A stretch of 64,000 nucleotides of DNA from an uncultured Chitinophaga sp. (GCF_902168175.1 NZ_CABHOU010000041.1:84010-148009), one strand, 5' to 3'. Shown: positions 1-9,405, counted from the stretch's first letter. Notes: generated by a model from the sequence alone, not told the origin. Translations and numbers: made by a program.

Positions 1-2
1 AC

Positions 3-842
3 ACTATTATCAGCCAGTTGCAGCAAGCCATTCCGCTGATGGGTGATTTTACTTCCCCCAACCGGATGTCTAAACAATCGGCACAACTGCTGCTGGCCCG
101 TGTACTGTTGCAGCGCGACCGTGCGCCCGAAGCGCAGACACTCGCTACTGCAGTGATTACATCCGGTAAAAGACAGCTTTTAACCGGATCATTTTCGCCG
201 ATCTTCCGCTTTAACAGCAGCGCGCGTGAAATGCTGTTTCAAACTGCCGAAGGGCCGGTACAATCGGCCTACGATCGTTACGGGCTCTTCTCCCTGTATA
301 GCCCTCCCGCTCCTTTCCGCGGTAACGGCACCGGACTTACCTGGATGGATGACCAGCTGGTAGCCCTGTACGAAACCAGCGATACCCGTCGTGAAGTGAT
401 CCGCATGCAGATGAACGGTACTGTAGGCAGGCAGCTGAACTACCTGCTGAAGTACTCCGGCGACACCTTACAGGCCGCCGGCAATGTGTACTGTATTTAC
501 CCCCAGCTGCGCATCAGCGAGGCCTACCTGATTGCGGCAGAAGCTGCGGCCAGGCAGGGTATTGTAGACGTAACCTATTTCAACGAGCTGCGTGCCGCAC
601 GAAATGCCAGCATTCAGTCAGCCGGCGATTTTGCCAGTCCGGAAGCCTTTCTCGCTGAGATTGAAAAAGAACGCCGCCGTGAACTGGTGGGCGAAGGCAG
701 GCGCTGGCAGGATATGCGCCGCTTTAAATCGGCCCTGCCATTTCTTAAGGATAAAGGTCGCGACAGCACTCGCCTGTACTTCCCGTTCCCGGCCACTGAA
801 CTAACACGTAATATTAAACTGGATCAGAATGATGGTTATTAA
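3..842 (+). CDS. SusD/RagB-family lipoprotein, C-terminal part (5' end outside window)
   Basis: The reading frame is open to the first base of the window, so the ORF-track start (TTG at 18) is only the first start-like codon inside it. The visible 280 residues match the C-terminal half of SusD proteins: the ISEAYLIAAEAAARQG helix and the late EKERRRELVGEGRRWQDMRR motif are hallmarks of the SusD fold. SusD proteins are surface lipoproteins that cap a SusC TonB-linked channel and capture the ligand; the SusC partner should lie just upstream of the window. The stop overlaps the start of the following thioredoxin gene by 14 bp, which implies co-transcription and translational coupling. The N-terminal lipobox cannot be seen. 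The family call is firm; the substrate is unknown. Confidence 0.9.
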   Translation, partial: TIISQLQQAIPLMGDFTSPNRMSKQSAQLLLARVLLQRDRAPEAQTLATAVITSGKRQLLTGSFSPIFRFNSSAREMLFQTAEGPVQSAYDRYGLFSLYSPPAPFRGNGTGLTWMDDQLVALYETSDTRREVIRMQMNGTVGRQLNYLLKYSGDTLQAAGNVYCIYPQLRISEAYLIAAEAAARQGIVDVTYFNELRAARNASIQSAGDFASPEAFLAEIEKERRRELVGEGRRWQDMRRFKSALPFLKDKGRDSTRLYFPFPATELTRNIKLDQNDGY

Positions 843-1896
843 TTTAATGTGCCTGTTAATGGCGGTTAACCTGCAAACGGGTGAAGGTTATACAATAAAA
901 GGCCATATAGATGGGGCAGAAGGGAAGAAGATATACATGTACCGAAATACGGGGGTAAGTTCTCCAACAGACTCCACGCAGATCGTTAATGGCAAGTTTA
1001 CATTCACCGGCAAACTGGAACATCCGCAGCAGGCATCTATTTATATGAAAAATAAAGCATCGCTGTCTTTTTTCGTGGATGCAGGTGAAACAAATGTGTT
1101 TATCAAACCTGATTCCGTGGCCTATTCAAAGGTAGCCGGGGGAGCGACACAGGTCTCGTACGAACGCTATAAAAAAGCGACCGCAGAGATCAGCAGAAGA
1201 AGTGATGAGCTGTTTGTTGCGCTTCAAAAAGATGGGAGTAAGAGAGATAGTTTACTTGGCGTATTCGAAAAACTGCAGCAGCAGGAATACGGTGTGATCT
1301 TACCGGCATTCATTAAACAGTATCCTGACAGCTATGTAAGTTTGTATAAACTCCGGGAAATGGTGCGATTCAGTTCACTGGCAACACTTGACAGCCTCGC
1401 TGCCCGCCTGTCGCCAAAACTACTGACATCAGCCGTTGGCGTTGCATTGCAGCAGGAGCTGGCCACTATACGCCGGGTGGAGCCCGGGCAGGCCGCACTG
1501 CACTTTTCGTCCAAAACCCCGGAAGGCAAAACAATCAGCACCGCCGACTATAAAGGCAGCTACCTGCTGGTCGACTTCTGGGCCAGCTGGTGCAAGCCCT
1601 GCCGCGACGAGAATCCGGAACTGAAACGTATTTATGAGAAATTCAGCGATAAGAATTTCAAAATACTTGGCGTATCGTTCGATAAAGATTCGCTGGCGTG
1701 GACAAAAGCGATTGCAGATGACGGGCTCACGTGGGACCATGTATCGGACCTACGGATATGGAAAAACGAAGCAGCAGGGTTGTACAACATCAAAGCTATT
1801 CCGGACAATATCCTGATTGGCCCCGACGGAAAGATTATTGCAAAAACGCTACATGGGAAAGAACTCGAAGAAAAATTGAAAACCCTGTTTCAATAA
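829..1896 (+). CDS. TlpA-like thiol:disulfide oxidoreductase with DUF4369-like N-terminus
   Basis: A 355-residue predicted exported thioredoxin-fold protein. Residues 20-120 (YTIKGHIDGAEGKKIYMYR...) look like a DUF4369 beta-domain, the middle is charged and helical, and about 215-355 is a TlpA/AhpC-TSA-type redoxin with the active site WASWCKPC (Cys255 and Cys258), followed by the cis-proline region KAIPDNILIGPDG. Such proteins reduce or isomerise disulfides in the periplasm. The N-terminus is short and hydrophobic without the usual Lys/Arg, so the signal peptide is weak; ATG 832 is an alternative start. It overlaps the preceding SusD gene by 14 bp. A paralogue at 16501 occupies the same position after another SusD, so the thioredoxin looks like a fixed partner of this SusCD type. 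Its actual target is not evident. Confidence 0.9.
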   Translation: MMVINLMCLLMAVNLQTGEGYTIKGHIDGAEGKKIYMYRNTGVSSPTDSTQIVNGKFTFTGKLEHPQQASIYMKNKASLSFFVDAGETNVFIKPDSVAYSKVAGGATQVSYERYKKATAEISRRSDELFVALQKDGSKRDSLLGVFEKLQQQEYGVILPAFIKQYPDSYVSLYKLREMVRFSSLATLDSLAARLSPKLLTSAVGVALQQELATIRRVEPGQAALHFSSKTPEGKTISTADYKGSYLLVDFWASWCKPCRDENPELKRIYEKFSDKNFKILGVSFDKDSLAWTKAIADDGLTWDHVSDLRIWKNEAAGLYNIKAIPDNILIGPDGKIIAKTLHGKELEEKLKTLFQ

Positions 1897-1963
1897 CGCT
1901 TACAGCTTCCTTTTAAATAGGAGCAAATTAGGAACGATAGTGAGCATCTTCTAAAACGAAGAA

Positions 1964-2003
1964 GGGGGCGACTAAAAAGTATAATACCTTTTTAGTCGCC
2001 CCC
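1964..2003. terminator. Bidirectional intrinsic terminator
   Basis: A perfect 16-bp inverted repeat (gggggcgactaaaaag and its complement) with an 8-nt loop lies between the convergent thioredoxin and metalloprotease genes. The A/T-rich inner part of the stem and the G5/C5 base make it a strong shared transcription stop. Confidence 0.85.
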
Positions 2004-2028
2004 TTGCTATAATGTATATATACCGAAC

Positions 2029-4617
2029 TTATTTAGGGTCCAGTGTGTTGTTGATCCTTTCCACCAGGTCCTGAACATGGTAGCGGCTCAGGGCATCGGC
2101 GTTACCGGCACCGGCGCGCAGTTCGTTACGAAGTGCTACCAGGTGAGCGCGGGAAACGCTGTATACATCGCTCTTCATCGGAGAAGCGCTGGCTGCACCG
2201 CCCATCGCCATTACCATTGGGTTAGGGGCAGTTTCCTGAGGTTTAACGATGTTGATCATTGCCGTTACATAAGACTTCTGCAGGTTACGACGGAACACCT
2301 CAATAGGCTGGCCCGCTGCCACTTCCTTAAAGATGCCTCTTTTCAGGTCGTTCAGGTACTCGTCTACAGGGTACGCTTTCGCGCCATAGTTAGCCTGGGC
2401 GTTTACCATTTTGTTAAGCGTGTTGCTGCTTAACAGGCGGGCAAGCACCTGCTCCTGCCTGGACAATACCAGGGTAGTAGCGTTGGCGTTGATGCGGCTG
2501 ATGATATCAGTGTTAATGATCCATTTAGGCGTGGTGAACAGGTTAGTCTGTAAGAAAGCCACTGCCTGTTTCTGCGTAGCTTTTGGTACGATTTCGTACA
2601 CAGCACCGGTTTGTTCTACCGTTTTAGGCGTTTCGTAAACACCGCCGATGTTTTTAGCCACGTGCCCATTGTAACGGCCAAACTGACCTAATACTTCGCT
2701 ATACACTTCAGCGAGGTCGGTATAACCTTCGTTCTTCACTTTAGTCCACTCGAGCAGATTAGGAATAATGCGCTGCAGGTTTTTGATACCATAAGTGCCG
2801 GCTTTCATCGCATCGTCGCCCAGGTCTTCGTTCTGCGAACGTGGATCGTCGGGGTTAGACTCTGTACCGAACCAGTATTTTTTATCTTTCAGCCTGTTGA
2901 TTGTCCACTGATTGAGGACAGGCACTTCTTCTTCCGCAGAGTTAGCAGGTACATATTTGTAACCCCATTCAATCGCCCATTTGTCGTAGAAGTTAATGCG
3001 GGGGTACAGGTCGGCGCCGGTGATACCGTCGCCAGGTTGTGCTACGTAGTTAAAGCGGGCGTAGTCCATGATAGAAGGAGCGAAGCCGTTAGCTTTTACC
3101 CATTCTTTATCACGCAGTTTTTCTACAGGGAAGGCAGAGCTGGAACCGAAGTTGTGACGGAGGCCCAGGGTGTGACCCACTTCATGAGATGATACGAAGC
3201 GGATCAGGTCGCCCATCAGCTCATCACTGAATTGCATAGAACGTGCGCGCGGATCGTTAGGGGAACACTGTACCAGGTACCAGTTGCGCAGCAGGTGCAT
3301 TACGTTGTGGTACCAGTTAATGTGGCTTTCGATGATTTCGCCGGAGCGGGGGTCGTGTACGTGAGGACCGCTGGCGTTAGGAATATCAGAAGGTTTGTAA
3401 ACGATCGCAGAGTAGCGGGCGTCTTCAAGGCTCCAGGTAGAATCTTCTTCTTTGGTAGGGGCCATTTTAGCCATTACCGCGTTTTTGAAACCAGCCTGTT
3501 CGAAGGCAGCTTGCCAGTCATTAACACCGAGGATCAGGTATTTACGCCATTTTTCAGGAGTAGCAGGGTCGATGTAGAAAATGATAGGCTTCTTAGGTTC
3601 AACCAGTTCGCCCTTCATCCATTTAGCCCTGTCTTCGTCCTTAGGCTCCAGGCGCCAGCGGGTGATCATCGCAATTCTTTTAACACCCTGTGGATCGGCA
3701 TCGAAGTCGGTGTAACCCGTAGCGAAGTAACCTACGCGGTTATCAAAGTAACGCGGCTGCATTGGCTTGGCAGGCAGCAATACGATCGAGCTGTTAAGTT
3801 CCACGGTAGCAGAACCGCCACCAGAAGGCGGCATGCCAGGTACCGGAGAGGCGCCGGATTTGCTGTACGTTTTAACCGTTTTGATTTCCGTGTTATTCGG
3901 GAAAGATTTTACATCCTGAATGTAAGATTTATCCGCCTGTGGCATACCCAGTCTCAGGGCAGTTTTATAGCGGGCATCGAAGAAGAGGATATCGTTATCG
4001 CCGGAGATATACTCAGTAAGATCAATAACGCTACCGTTGTTGCCTTTAGAGAACGCCTTAATATCGAAAGACGCAACTACCGGCTGGAGGTTAGAGTTCA
4101 TCACCGCCGTGTACATAGGCATAGAGGAGTCTTTCGACCTTTCGGAGAAAGAGATGTTTTTAAGGAATATCCTGTTGTTAGGTCCTTTTTCGAAGCGGAT
4201 CACGTTTTCGTTGATCTGGTCGCCGGCGTAACCGCTCATGCCCGAGCGCATATCAGCTGAAGCTTTGCTGATCCTGTTTACAACGAGGATATCGCGACCC
4301 AGCAGGGCATCAGCGATCTCGAAGAAGTAACGGTCGTCTTGTTTGTACACATTAAAGAGGCCCGAATCCGAAACCGCTTTAGGTGTAATGAACTCAGCGA
4401 ATTTTTTAGGTGCAGCTTTAGGGGCGCCGGTAGAAGGGCCGCCCTGACCCATCATTGGTCTGGCTGTAGTGTCTCTACGGGCAGTAGTGCTGGCTGGCGT
4501 AGGAGTGGTGGGTTGATCTTTTTTCTTTTTTCTTTGTGCGTCGGCGTTTGCGGTAAATATGCAGGTTGCGCATATGATACCCGTAACGGCCTTCACAAAT
4601 TTGCCGTGTAAATGCAT
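2029..4617 (-). CDS. Secreted zinc-dependent metalloprotease (DUF5117/DUF4953-type zincin)
   Basis: I start this at the internal ATG 4617 rather than the ORF-track start at 4710, because from there the protein opens with a clean signal peptide (MHLHGKFVKAVTGIICATC...ADAQ) followed by a Lys-rich and Pro/Thr-rich linker. This gives 862 residues. The zinc site HEVGHTLGLRH (H478, E479, H482, H488) is the extended metzincin-like HExxHxxGxxH motif, and a downstream SIMDYARFNY segment fits the Met-turn. The overall layout (N-terminal beta-rich domain, peptidase core, C-terminal helical domain) matches the large Bacteroidota zinc-dependent metalloprotease family. It stands alone, transcribed towards a strong terminator. 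The family is known for exported peptidases of undefined substrate; nothing here narrows the substrate. Confidence 0.88.
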   Translation of the reverse strand: MHLHGKFVKAVTGIICATCIFTANADAQRKKKKDQPTTPTPASTTARRDTTARPMMGQGGPSTGAPKAAPKKFAEFITPKAVSDSGLFNVYKQDDRYFFEIADALLGRDILVVNRISKASADMRSGMSGYAGDQINENVIRFEKGPNNRIFLKNISFSERSKDSSMPMYTAVMNSNLQPVVASFDIKAFSKGNNGSVIDLTEYISGDNDILFFDARYKTALRLGMPQADKSYIQDVKSFPNNTEIKTVKTYSKSGASPVPGMPPSGGGSATVELNSSIVLLPAKPMQPRYFDNRVGYFATGYTDFDADPQGVKRIAMITRWRLEPKDEDRAKWMKGELVEPKKPIIFYIDPATPEKWRKYLILGVNDWQAAFEQAGFKNAVMAKMAPTKEEDSTWSLEDARYSAIVYKPSDIPNASGPHVHDPRSGEIIESHINWYHNVMHLLRNWYLVQCSPNDPRARSMQFSDELMGDLIRFVSSHEVGHTLGLRHNFGSSSAFPVEKLRDKEWVKANGFAPSIMDYARFNYVAQPGDGITGADLYPRINFYDKWAIEWGYKYVPANSAEEEVPVLNQWTINRLKDKKYWFGTESNPDDPRSQNEDLGDDAMKAGTYGIKNLQRIIPNLLEWTKVKNEGYTDLAEVYSEVLGQFGRYNGHVAKNIGGVYETPKTVEQTGAVYEIVPKATQKQAVAFLQTNLFTTPKWIINTDIISRINANATTLVLSRQEQVLARLLSSNTLNKMVNAQANYGAKAYPVDEYLNDLKRGIFKEVAAGQPIEVFRRNLQKSYVTAMINIVKPQETAPNPMVMAMGGAASASPMKSDVYSVSRAHLVALRNELRAGAGNADALSRYHVQDLVERINNTLDPK

Positions 4618-5195
4618 GTTTGATCTGGTATTAATGATTGTTTGATTTCGATATACAGTTAGGAACAGGCATAGACTACTAAAAATGGTTGGTAAAATGC
4701 CAGGATGCAAATAAAGTCATAAAGTGTTAACTTATCAGTAAATTCCATAAACGTCTAAAAAGGGTTAAGAATGGAAAAAAGAGGCGGTTTGAGAGGGTAG
4801 GAAGTGTTGCATAAATAACTATTATATATATAAGGAGGGGTGTAGGAATGAGAACGCGTTAAAAAGGGTCAAAATGACATTTTCGATGATAAGCGGGTAT
4901 GCTAGGTTATGGATAAAGGCGGCATTGTCAATACCAGCGGGGAAATACCCCTATAATGTGGAAAACAAAATTTCTGTTGGAACTTTTAATAATTTTCTTA
5001 AATTGTGCGTCCAACTTTGAAAATTTTCCAATCGATTCCCACGTCATGGAATCGGTGGACCCAAAGGAGGGCATGTTTACCATATTTTGTATTGTTATCT
5101 AAGTGTTTGCTCATAAAAATGTGTAATTGAACGAAACGCCCTACTGACAGGGCTTTCGACGGTGAGTTAAATTTTGGGACATTTTTTGAGCGGCA
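4618..5195. other. Gene-free divergent region upstream of the exb operon
   Basis: The space between the divergent metalloprotease and exbB is 680 bp. It is A/T-rich with short A and T runs. The 78-residue minus-strand ORF at 4998-5234 has no recognisable features and overlaps the exb promoter, so I treat it as chance. Apart from the promoter listed separately I see no repeat, RNA gene or coding signal. Confidence 0.6.
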
Positions 5196-5226
5196 CTTGT
5201 TTTTTTGGGGTAAGCGTATAACTTTG
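5196..5226 (+). promoter_or_regulatory. Bacteroidota-type promoter for exbB operon
   Basis: TAACTTTG at 5219-5226 matches the Bacteroidota -7 consensus TAnnTTTG exactly. CTTG at 5196-5199, spaced 19 nt upstream, fits the -33 TTTG element in three of four bases. Predicted transcription would begin roughly 65 nt before the exbB ATG. Confidence 0.65.
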
Positions 5227-5297
5227 CGAATCACTGATTTTTAAATAATTACTAACAAAACAAACAGTTAATTTTTAACACTAAAAATTCAATCAAC

Positions 5298-6152
5298 ATG
5301 GCTGAGACTAAAACAACTGTGACTGCAGCTACTGCGAAAACATCATCTCATCAACCTAAGAAGTCTTCTAACCTGTTTGCCGTGTTGGCTGTGCCGATCT
5401 GCATCGCGATAGGAATTTTGTTTTATGTCTTTGTACTGGGTAACCCAGCAAACTTTGAAGGTGGTACAACAGAGGGACACCCTGTTGCTGAGGGTATTGG
5501 TAAATGGTTTGGTACCATTTATAAAGGTGGAGCGGTAGTACCTGTCCTGATTGCTATTTTGTTGGTGTGCCTGACTTTCGTAATCGAAAGGTTCATGTAC
5601 CTCTCTAAAGCTAAAGGTAAATTCAGCGGTGCTGAGCTGGTAAGAAAAGTTCAGTATCACCTGGCTAACAAAAACATTGACGCAGCGCTGGCTGAGTGCG
5701 ACAAACAGAAAGGTTCTGTAGGTAACGTACTGAAAGCTGGTCTGAAAAAGTACAAAGAGATGATCGGTAACACTGAGCTGGACACAGATCAGAAAATCCT
5801 GACCATCAAAAATGAGATCGAAGAAACAACTGCCCTGGAACTGCCAATGATGGAAAAAAACCTGGTGTTCCTGTCAACCATCGCTTCTGTAGCGACCCTC
5901 GTGGGTCTGTTCGGTACAGTATTGGGTATGATCAAGGCGTTCTCTGCGATGTCTAACACTGGTGCTCCAGATTCATCTGCACTGGCACTTGGTATCTCTG
6001 AAGCCTTGATTAACACAGCTTTAGGTATCGGTACTTCTGCTATTGCGATCGTAATGTACAACTACTTTACTACCAATATCGACGCTATCACTTACTCTAT
6101 TGACGAGTCTGGCTTTACTTTAACTCAGAGCTTCGCGGCTAACCACAAATAA
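5298..6152 (+). CDS. exbB: ExbB/TolQ/MotA-family proton channel subunit
   Basis: A 284-residue inner-membrane protein. After a Thr/Ser/Ala-rich cytoplasmic N-terminus there are hydrophobic segments near 25-48, 75-96, 190-215 and 230-250. The pattern ELPMMEKNLVFLSTIASVA...GLFGTVLGMIKAF is the conserved ExbB/TolQ core, in which the two long late helices form the pentameric proton channel. With ExbD it converts the proton gradient into force transmitted by TonB to outer-membrane receptors such as the SusC proteins here. It is the first gene of exbB-exbD-exbD-tonB. Codons are strongly biased to GGT, AAC, CTG and AAA, as expected for a highly expressed gene. Confidence 0.95.
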   Translation: MAETKTTVTAATAKTSSHQPKKSSNLFAVLAVPICIAIGILFYVFVLGNPANFEGGTTEGHPVAEGIGKWFGTIYKGGAVVPVLIAILLVCLTFVIERFMYLSKAKGKFSGAELVRKVQYHLANKNIDAALAECDKQKGSVGNVLKAGLKKYKEMIGNTELDTDQKILTIKNEIEETTALELPMMEKNLVFLSTIASVATLVGLFGTVLGMIKAFSAMSNTGAPDSSALALGISEALINTALGIGTSAIAIVMYNYFTTNIDAITYSIDESGFTLTQSFAANHK

Positions 6153-6212
6153 TTTCGTACATTCTGTATGGAATTAGCGAGGATTTGAATCTTAATTAAA
6201 GTAAACACAAAA

Positions 6213-6222
6213 AGGAGTAAAC
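6213..6222 (+). promoter_or_regulatory. Shine-Dalgarno-like site before first exbD
   Basis: AGGAG at 6213-6217 lies 5 nt before the ATG at 6223. A clear Shine-Dalgarno sequence is uncommon in Bacteroidota, where most neighbouring genes show none. It supports the chosen start. Confidence 0.5.
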
Positions 6223-6873
6223 ATGCCAAAGATTAAAATGCCAAGGAAGAGCACTGCTATCGATATGACGGCAATGTGTGATGTGGCCTTCCTGCTTTTG
6301 ACTTTCTTCATGCTGGCTACCAAGTTTAAGCCGGATGAGCCGGTAGTGGTAGTTACTCCGTCATCTATTAACACCTCCCTGCTTCCCGATGCTGACGTGA
6401 TCCTGATCACGATCGATAAAGATGGCAGAGTGTTTTTTAGCATGGACGGCCAGCCGAAAAGAAAAAGACTGATCTCTGATCTTAACGAAAGTTATCATCT
6501 TGGTCTTTCTGACGCAGAGCAAACTGCTTTCGCTCTGGGTTCAAGCTTCGGTACCGAGATCAAAGCCCTGAAAAGCGTGCTCAATATGAAGCCCGACGAT
6601 CGTAAAGGTTTTGAAAAAGGTATACCGTTGGATTCTGCCAACAATGAACTGGCAGTTTGGATCGAGTATGGTAGAGTTGCACAGGGACAAGACCTGAGAG
6701 ATCTCAAGTATTGTATTAAGGCCGATAACCAAACGCCTTATCCTGTTATCAAAAAAGTGCTGGACACCTTCAAAGAGAAGAAAATCCAGAAACTCAACCT
6801 GGTAACAAACCTGGAAGAAGCACCGGCCGGATCGGCAGCAGCTATCTTCAGGAAAGAAGAGAAGAGTAAATAG
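6223..6873 (+). CDS. exbD: ExbD/TolR-family biopolymer transport protein (copy 1)
   Basis: A 216-residue protein with a short basic cytoplasmic tail, a single transmembrane helix at about 17-38 (TAMCDVAFLLLTFFML) and a periplasmic domain. The Asp in that helix is the conserved proton-carrying residue of ExbD/TolR. At 216 residues it is longer than the usual 130-150, because of an insert around 90-130 rich in charged residues. It is the second gene of the operon, 70 bp after exbB, with a Shine-Dalgarno-like AGGAG. Two different exbD genes in one operon are a common Bacteroidota arrangement and may form a heterodimer. Confidence 0.93.
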   Translation: MPKIKMPRKSTAIDMTAMCDVAFLLLTFFMLATKFKPDEPVVVVTPSSINTSLLPDADVILITIDKDGRVFFSMDGQPKRKRLISDLNESYHLGLSDAEQTAFALGSSFGTEIKALKSVLNMKPDDRKGFEKGIPLDSANNELAVWIEYGRVAQGQDLRDLKYCIKADNQTPYPVIKKVLDTFKEKKIQKLNLVTNLEEAPAGSAAAIFRKEEKSK

Positions 6874-6925
6874 TCGTTAGCCGGAGAGGTTAACGGTGAT
6901 TTAAAAACCAAAAAAACAAGTTACC

Positions 6926-7513
6926 ATGGCTGAAATGGATACCAGCAGTAGTGGTGGTAAAGGTAAACACGGCGGAACGAAATCGAAGAAGCAGAGTACC
7001 CGTGTGGACATGACTCCGATGGTGGATCTGGGCTTTCTCCTGATTACCTTCTTCATGCTCACCACCACTATGGCGAAGCCTAAGACTATGGACCTGATAA
7101 TGCCGAAGGACACAGAAAAAGTGGAAGAGCAGAACAAAGTAAAAGAAAGTACTGCACTCACTATTCTGCTTGGCAAAAAGAACCAGGTTTACTATTACGA
7201 AGGTCTTGCTCAAGACCCTAACGCCTCGGCTAGCCCCGATTTCTTCAAGGCTACCACCTTTGCAAACAAAGACGGTATCCGCGATGTGATCATCAAAAAG
7301 AGGGATGAAGTTGCCAGACTGCGTAACGCAAAAGGACAACCCGAAGACGTAGTGATCATGATCAAAGCTGACGACCAAGCTGTTTACCAGAACTTCGTGG
7401 ACATCCTCGATGAAATGGCTATCAACCGCATTCAGAAGTATGCGACCGTAGACATTACTGACCAGGACAAGCAATGGATTGCGTCTACCGAAACTGCAAA
7501 CGGCATTAAATAA
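6926..7513 (+). CDS. exbD: ExbD/TolR-family biopolymer transport protein (copy 2)
   Basis: A 195-residue paralogue of the preceding gene. A Ser/Gly/Lys-rich N-terminal tail leads into the transmembrane helix with the conserved Asp (RVDMTPMVDLGFLLITFF), then a periplasmic domain. It differs from copy 1 throughout the periplasmic part, so this is an old duplication rather than a recent one. The gap to copy 1 is 52 bp and to tonB 38 bp, consistent with one transcript. Role: stator subunit working with ExbB and TonB. Confidence 0.93.
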   Translation: MAEMDTSSSGGKGKHGGTKSKKQSTRVDMTPMVDLGFLLITFFMLTTTMAKPKTMDLIMPKDTEKVEEQNKVKESTALTILLGKKNQVYYYEGLAQDPNASASPDFFKATTFANKDGIRDVIIKKRDEVARLRNAKGQPEDVVIMIKADDQAVYQNFVDILDEMAINRIQKYATVDITDQDKQWIASTETANGIK

Positions 7514-7551
7514 TCAAGCAATTTATTTTGCATCCATAAATTAACAAGCAA

Positions 7552-8391
7552 ATGGATTCAGCTAAAATCTTAAAGTCCGACTTTCTTGACATCCTTTTTG
7601 AACAAAGGAACAAGGAGTACGGTGCATACGACCTGAGAAGGCAGTATGAGAAGCGCGTGCGGAATTCCATCATCGGGACCGCCTCGCTGGCTTTATTGAT
7701 TTTCGGCAGCTATCTGATTTATAGTAATCTGAACGCCGCCGATAACGATGCCAGCAACAAGCCTAAGGTTGAGGAGATCAAGATGCAGGATTTAGAGATC
7801 CCACCAGAGGATCCTAAAACACCTCCACCACCTCCGCCGCCTCCGGCACCACCACCACCAGTAAAACCAACAGTACAGTTCACGCCGCCCGTGATTAAAA
7901 AAGATAACGAGGTACCACCTGAAGAGGAACCTCCAAAAATCGAAGATATCAAGGATAAAGCGGTAAGTACCAAAACTGTTGAAGGCGATGTAAACGGTAT
8001 AGATCCCGGATTGCTGAGCGATAGCAAAGGTACTGGTGTAGTAGAGGCTCCGCCTCCTCCTCCAAAAGAAGAGATTTTCACATTTGTGGAGCAACCTCCA
8101 ACCTTCCCGGGTGGTGAGGAAGCACTTAACAAATATCTTAGCAAAAACATCCGCTATCCTCACCTGGCTACAGAAAATGGTATCTCTGGTACTGTATTCG
8201 TAACCTTCGTGGTAGATTCGGATGGTAATATTAAGGACGTTAAAACTGTAGGCGCCAAAAAAGGTGGCGGCCTGGAAGAAGAAGCTGTTCGTGTTGTACG
8301 TGGTATGCCTAAATGGAAACCAGGTAAACAAAACGGCCGCCAGGTATCTGTACAGTTTAACCTGCCGATCCGCTTTACTTTGCAAGAGTAG
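7552..8391 (+). CDS. tonB: TonB energy transducer
   Basis: A 279-residue protein with the classic TonB layout. The N-terminal cytoplasmic segment contains the Bacteroidota signature FEQRNKEYGAYDLRR (about 15-30), followed by a transmembrane helix at 40-60. A Pro-rich periplasmic spacer (PPPPPPPPAPPPP near 90) follows with a second Pro/Glu stretch at 165-175. The C-terminal TonB domain is at about 185-279 (FPGGEEALNKYLSKNIRYP...). It transmits energy from ExbB/ExbD to outer-membrane receptors. It is the last gene of the operon, followed by a good terminator. Family identity is secure; which receptors it serves cannot be read from sequence. Confidence 0.95.
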   Translation: MDSAKILKSDFLDILFEQRNKEYGAYDLRRQYEKRVRNSIIGTASLALLIFGSYLIYSNLNAADNDASNKPKVEEIKMQDLEIPPEDPKTPPPPPPPPAPPPPVKPTVQFTPPVIKKDNEVPPEEEPPKIEDIKDKAVSTKTVEGDVNGIDPGLLSDSKGTGVVEAPPPPPKEEIFTFVEQPPTFPGGEEALNKYLSKNIRYPHLATENGISGTVFVTFVVDSDGNIKDVKTVGAKKGGGLEEEAVRVVRGMPKWKPGKQNGRQVSVQFNLPIRFTLQE

Positions 8392-8414
8392 TACCCTGCT
8401 CTTCCATAATAGAA

Positions 8415-8449
8415 ATCCCTCACTGGTTAGCCGGTGAGGGATTTTTTTT
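8415..8449 (+). terminator. Intrinsic terminator of exb/tonB operon
   Basis: The stem atccctcactgg/ccggtgagggat has one mismatched pair and a short loop, and is followed by eight T residues. It lies 23 bp after the tonB stop. Confidence 0.9.
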
Positions 8450-8542
8450 GATACTTATTGACCTGCTCTGGCTGTAACATGACCGCTGCCAACAAGCCGC
8501 AACTGATTTTTTACTTACTTTTGCTCCCTCAAAACCACTCAG

Positions 8543-9382
8543 TTGACGCAGTTCTCCCATATAAAACCAAGTGACGAATACCAGCCGCTGTGGCAGGCAA
8601 TTGCCGATAATCGTATAGAGGAAGCCGGCTTCTTCATCAAACCATATAAGGCTGCCGCCTCCAAGCCCCACTCGGGTAAAGTGTTTCCTGCCCCGCTGGA
8701 GATAGCCGGCGTTATATTATCCGGCCAAACCCGCCTGCCCGACCCGAAACTGAACGCTGTTACGGGGGGCGATGCCCAGTTTGCTGAACTGGTAAGGTTA
8801 TTCATGGCGTTGGAACAGAATGGCCGTTACGCAGCTGCCCGCCCCGATTTTGTTGACCTGCTGCTGGAGATAACTGAAGACCTGGCAGGCCAGATGCAGG
8901 AAGCCGCGGGCGACTACCCCAATACTTCCATTAAAGCCAATGTATGGATGGCCGGTGCTGTGATCAGAGAATGGTGCGGTGTGCTGGCCGACAGATTTTT
9001 AGTAACGGGAGATAAAGATGCCCGCTACAGCGTGTTGTATGATAAATGCAGCATCACCACTGCCATCATGAGTCATTACCCTCATAGCGTGGGGCCCGAT
9101 ATGGTAGCCGTAGGCATGGCCATGGAAGATATAGGCATGGCGGAAGAGTCGGTGAAGTTCTATAATGCCGTGATATCCGATATGGGGCCGATGGCAGAAG
9201 ACCTGACCACGGTGCCTGCCGAAGAGATCATGGCAACGGATATTACTATGCTGGAGGCGCTGAAAACGGCATACGAACGCGTAACAGTGTTAACCGCTAC
9301 TAAGCAATATCAGGATATGATCAGTATCGTAGTACCCATGATAGAACGCGGGCCAGGCCCCGAGCCGCAGGATGAGCAATAA
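8543..9382 (+). CDS. Conserved-looking hypothetical protein, cytoplasmic
   Basis: I do not recognise this 279-residue protein. It has no signal peptide or membrane helix, is mostly helical with Met/Ala-rich stretches (for example VAVGMAMEDIGMAEESVKFY, which resembles a TPR-like helical pair), and ends in an acidic Pro/Glu tail. The start used is TTG at 8543; no in-frame ATG precedes it. A TACTTTTG sequence at 8516-8523 matches the -7 consensus and would give a very short leader, which supports a start here, but no convincing -33 element is present. It sits between the tonB terminator and the ECF sigma gene, whose ATG begins 68 bp downstream, so the two could share a transcript. Confidence 0.7.
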   Translation: MTQFSHIKPSDEYQPLWQAIADNRIEEAGFFIKPYKAAASKPHSGKVFPAPLEIAGVILSGQTRLPDPKLNAVTGGDAQFAELVRLFMALEQNGRYAAARPDFVDLLLEITEDLAGQMQEAAGDYPNTSIKANVWMAGAVIREWCGVLADRFLVTGDKDARYSVLYDKCSITTAIMSHYPHSVGPDMVAVGMAMEDIGMAEESVKFYNAVISDMGPMAEDLTTVPAEEIMATDITMLEALKTAYERVTVLTATKQYQDMISIVVPMIERGPGPEPQDEQ

Positions 9383-9405
9383 ATTGCGGCTGTTTTTATT
9401 TACTT

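Noticed and set aside
3232-4260. 342-aa ORF on the plus strand
   Set aside because: Antisense to the well-supported metalloprotease gene and without recognisable motifs; a shadow of its codon bias.
4998-5234. 78-aa ORF in the exb upstream region
   Set aside because: It covers the predicted exb promoter and shows no protein-like pattern.
8516-8523. TACTTTTG as a promoter for the 8543 gene
   Set aside because: It fits the -7 consensus, but no -33 element lies at the right distance; kept only as a remark in that gene's entry.
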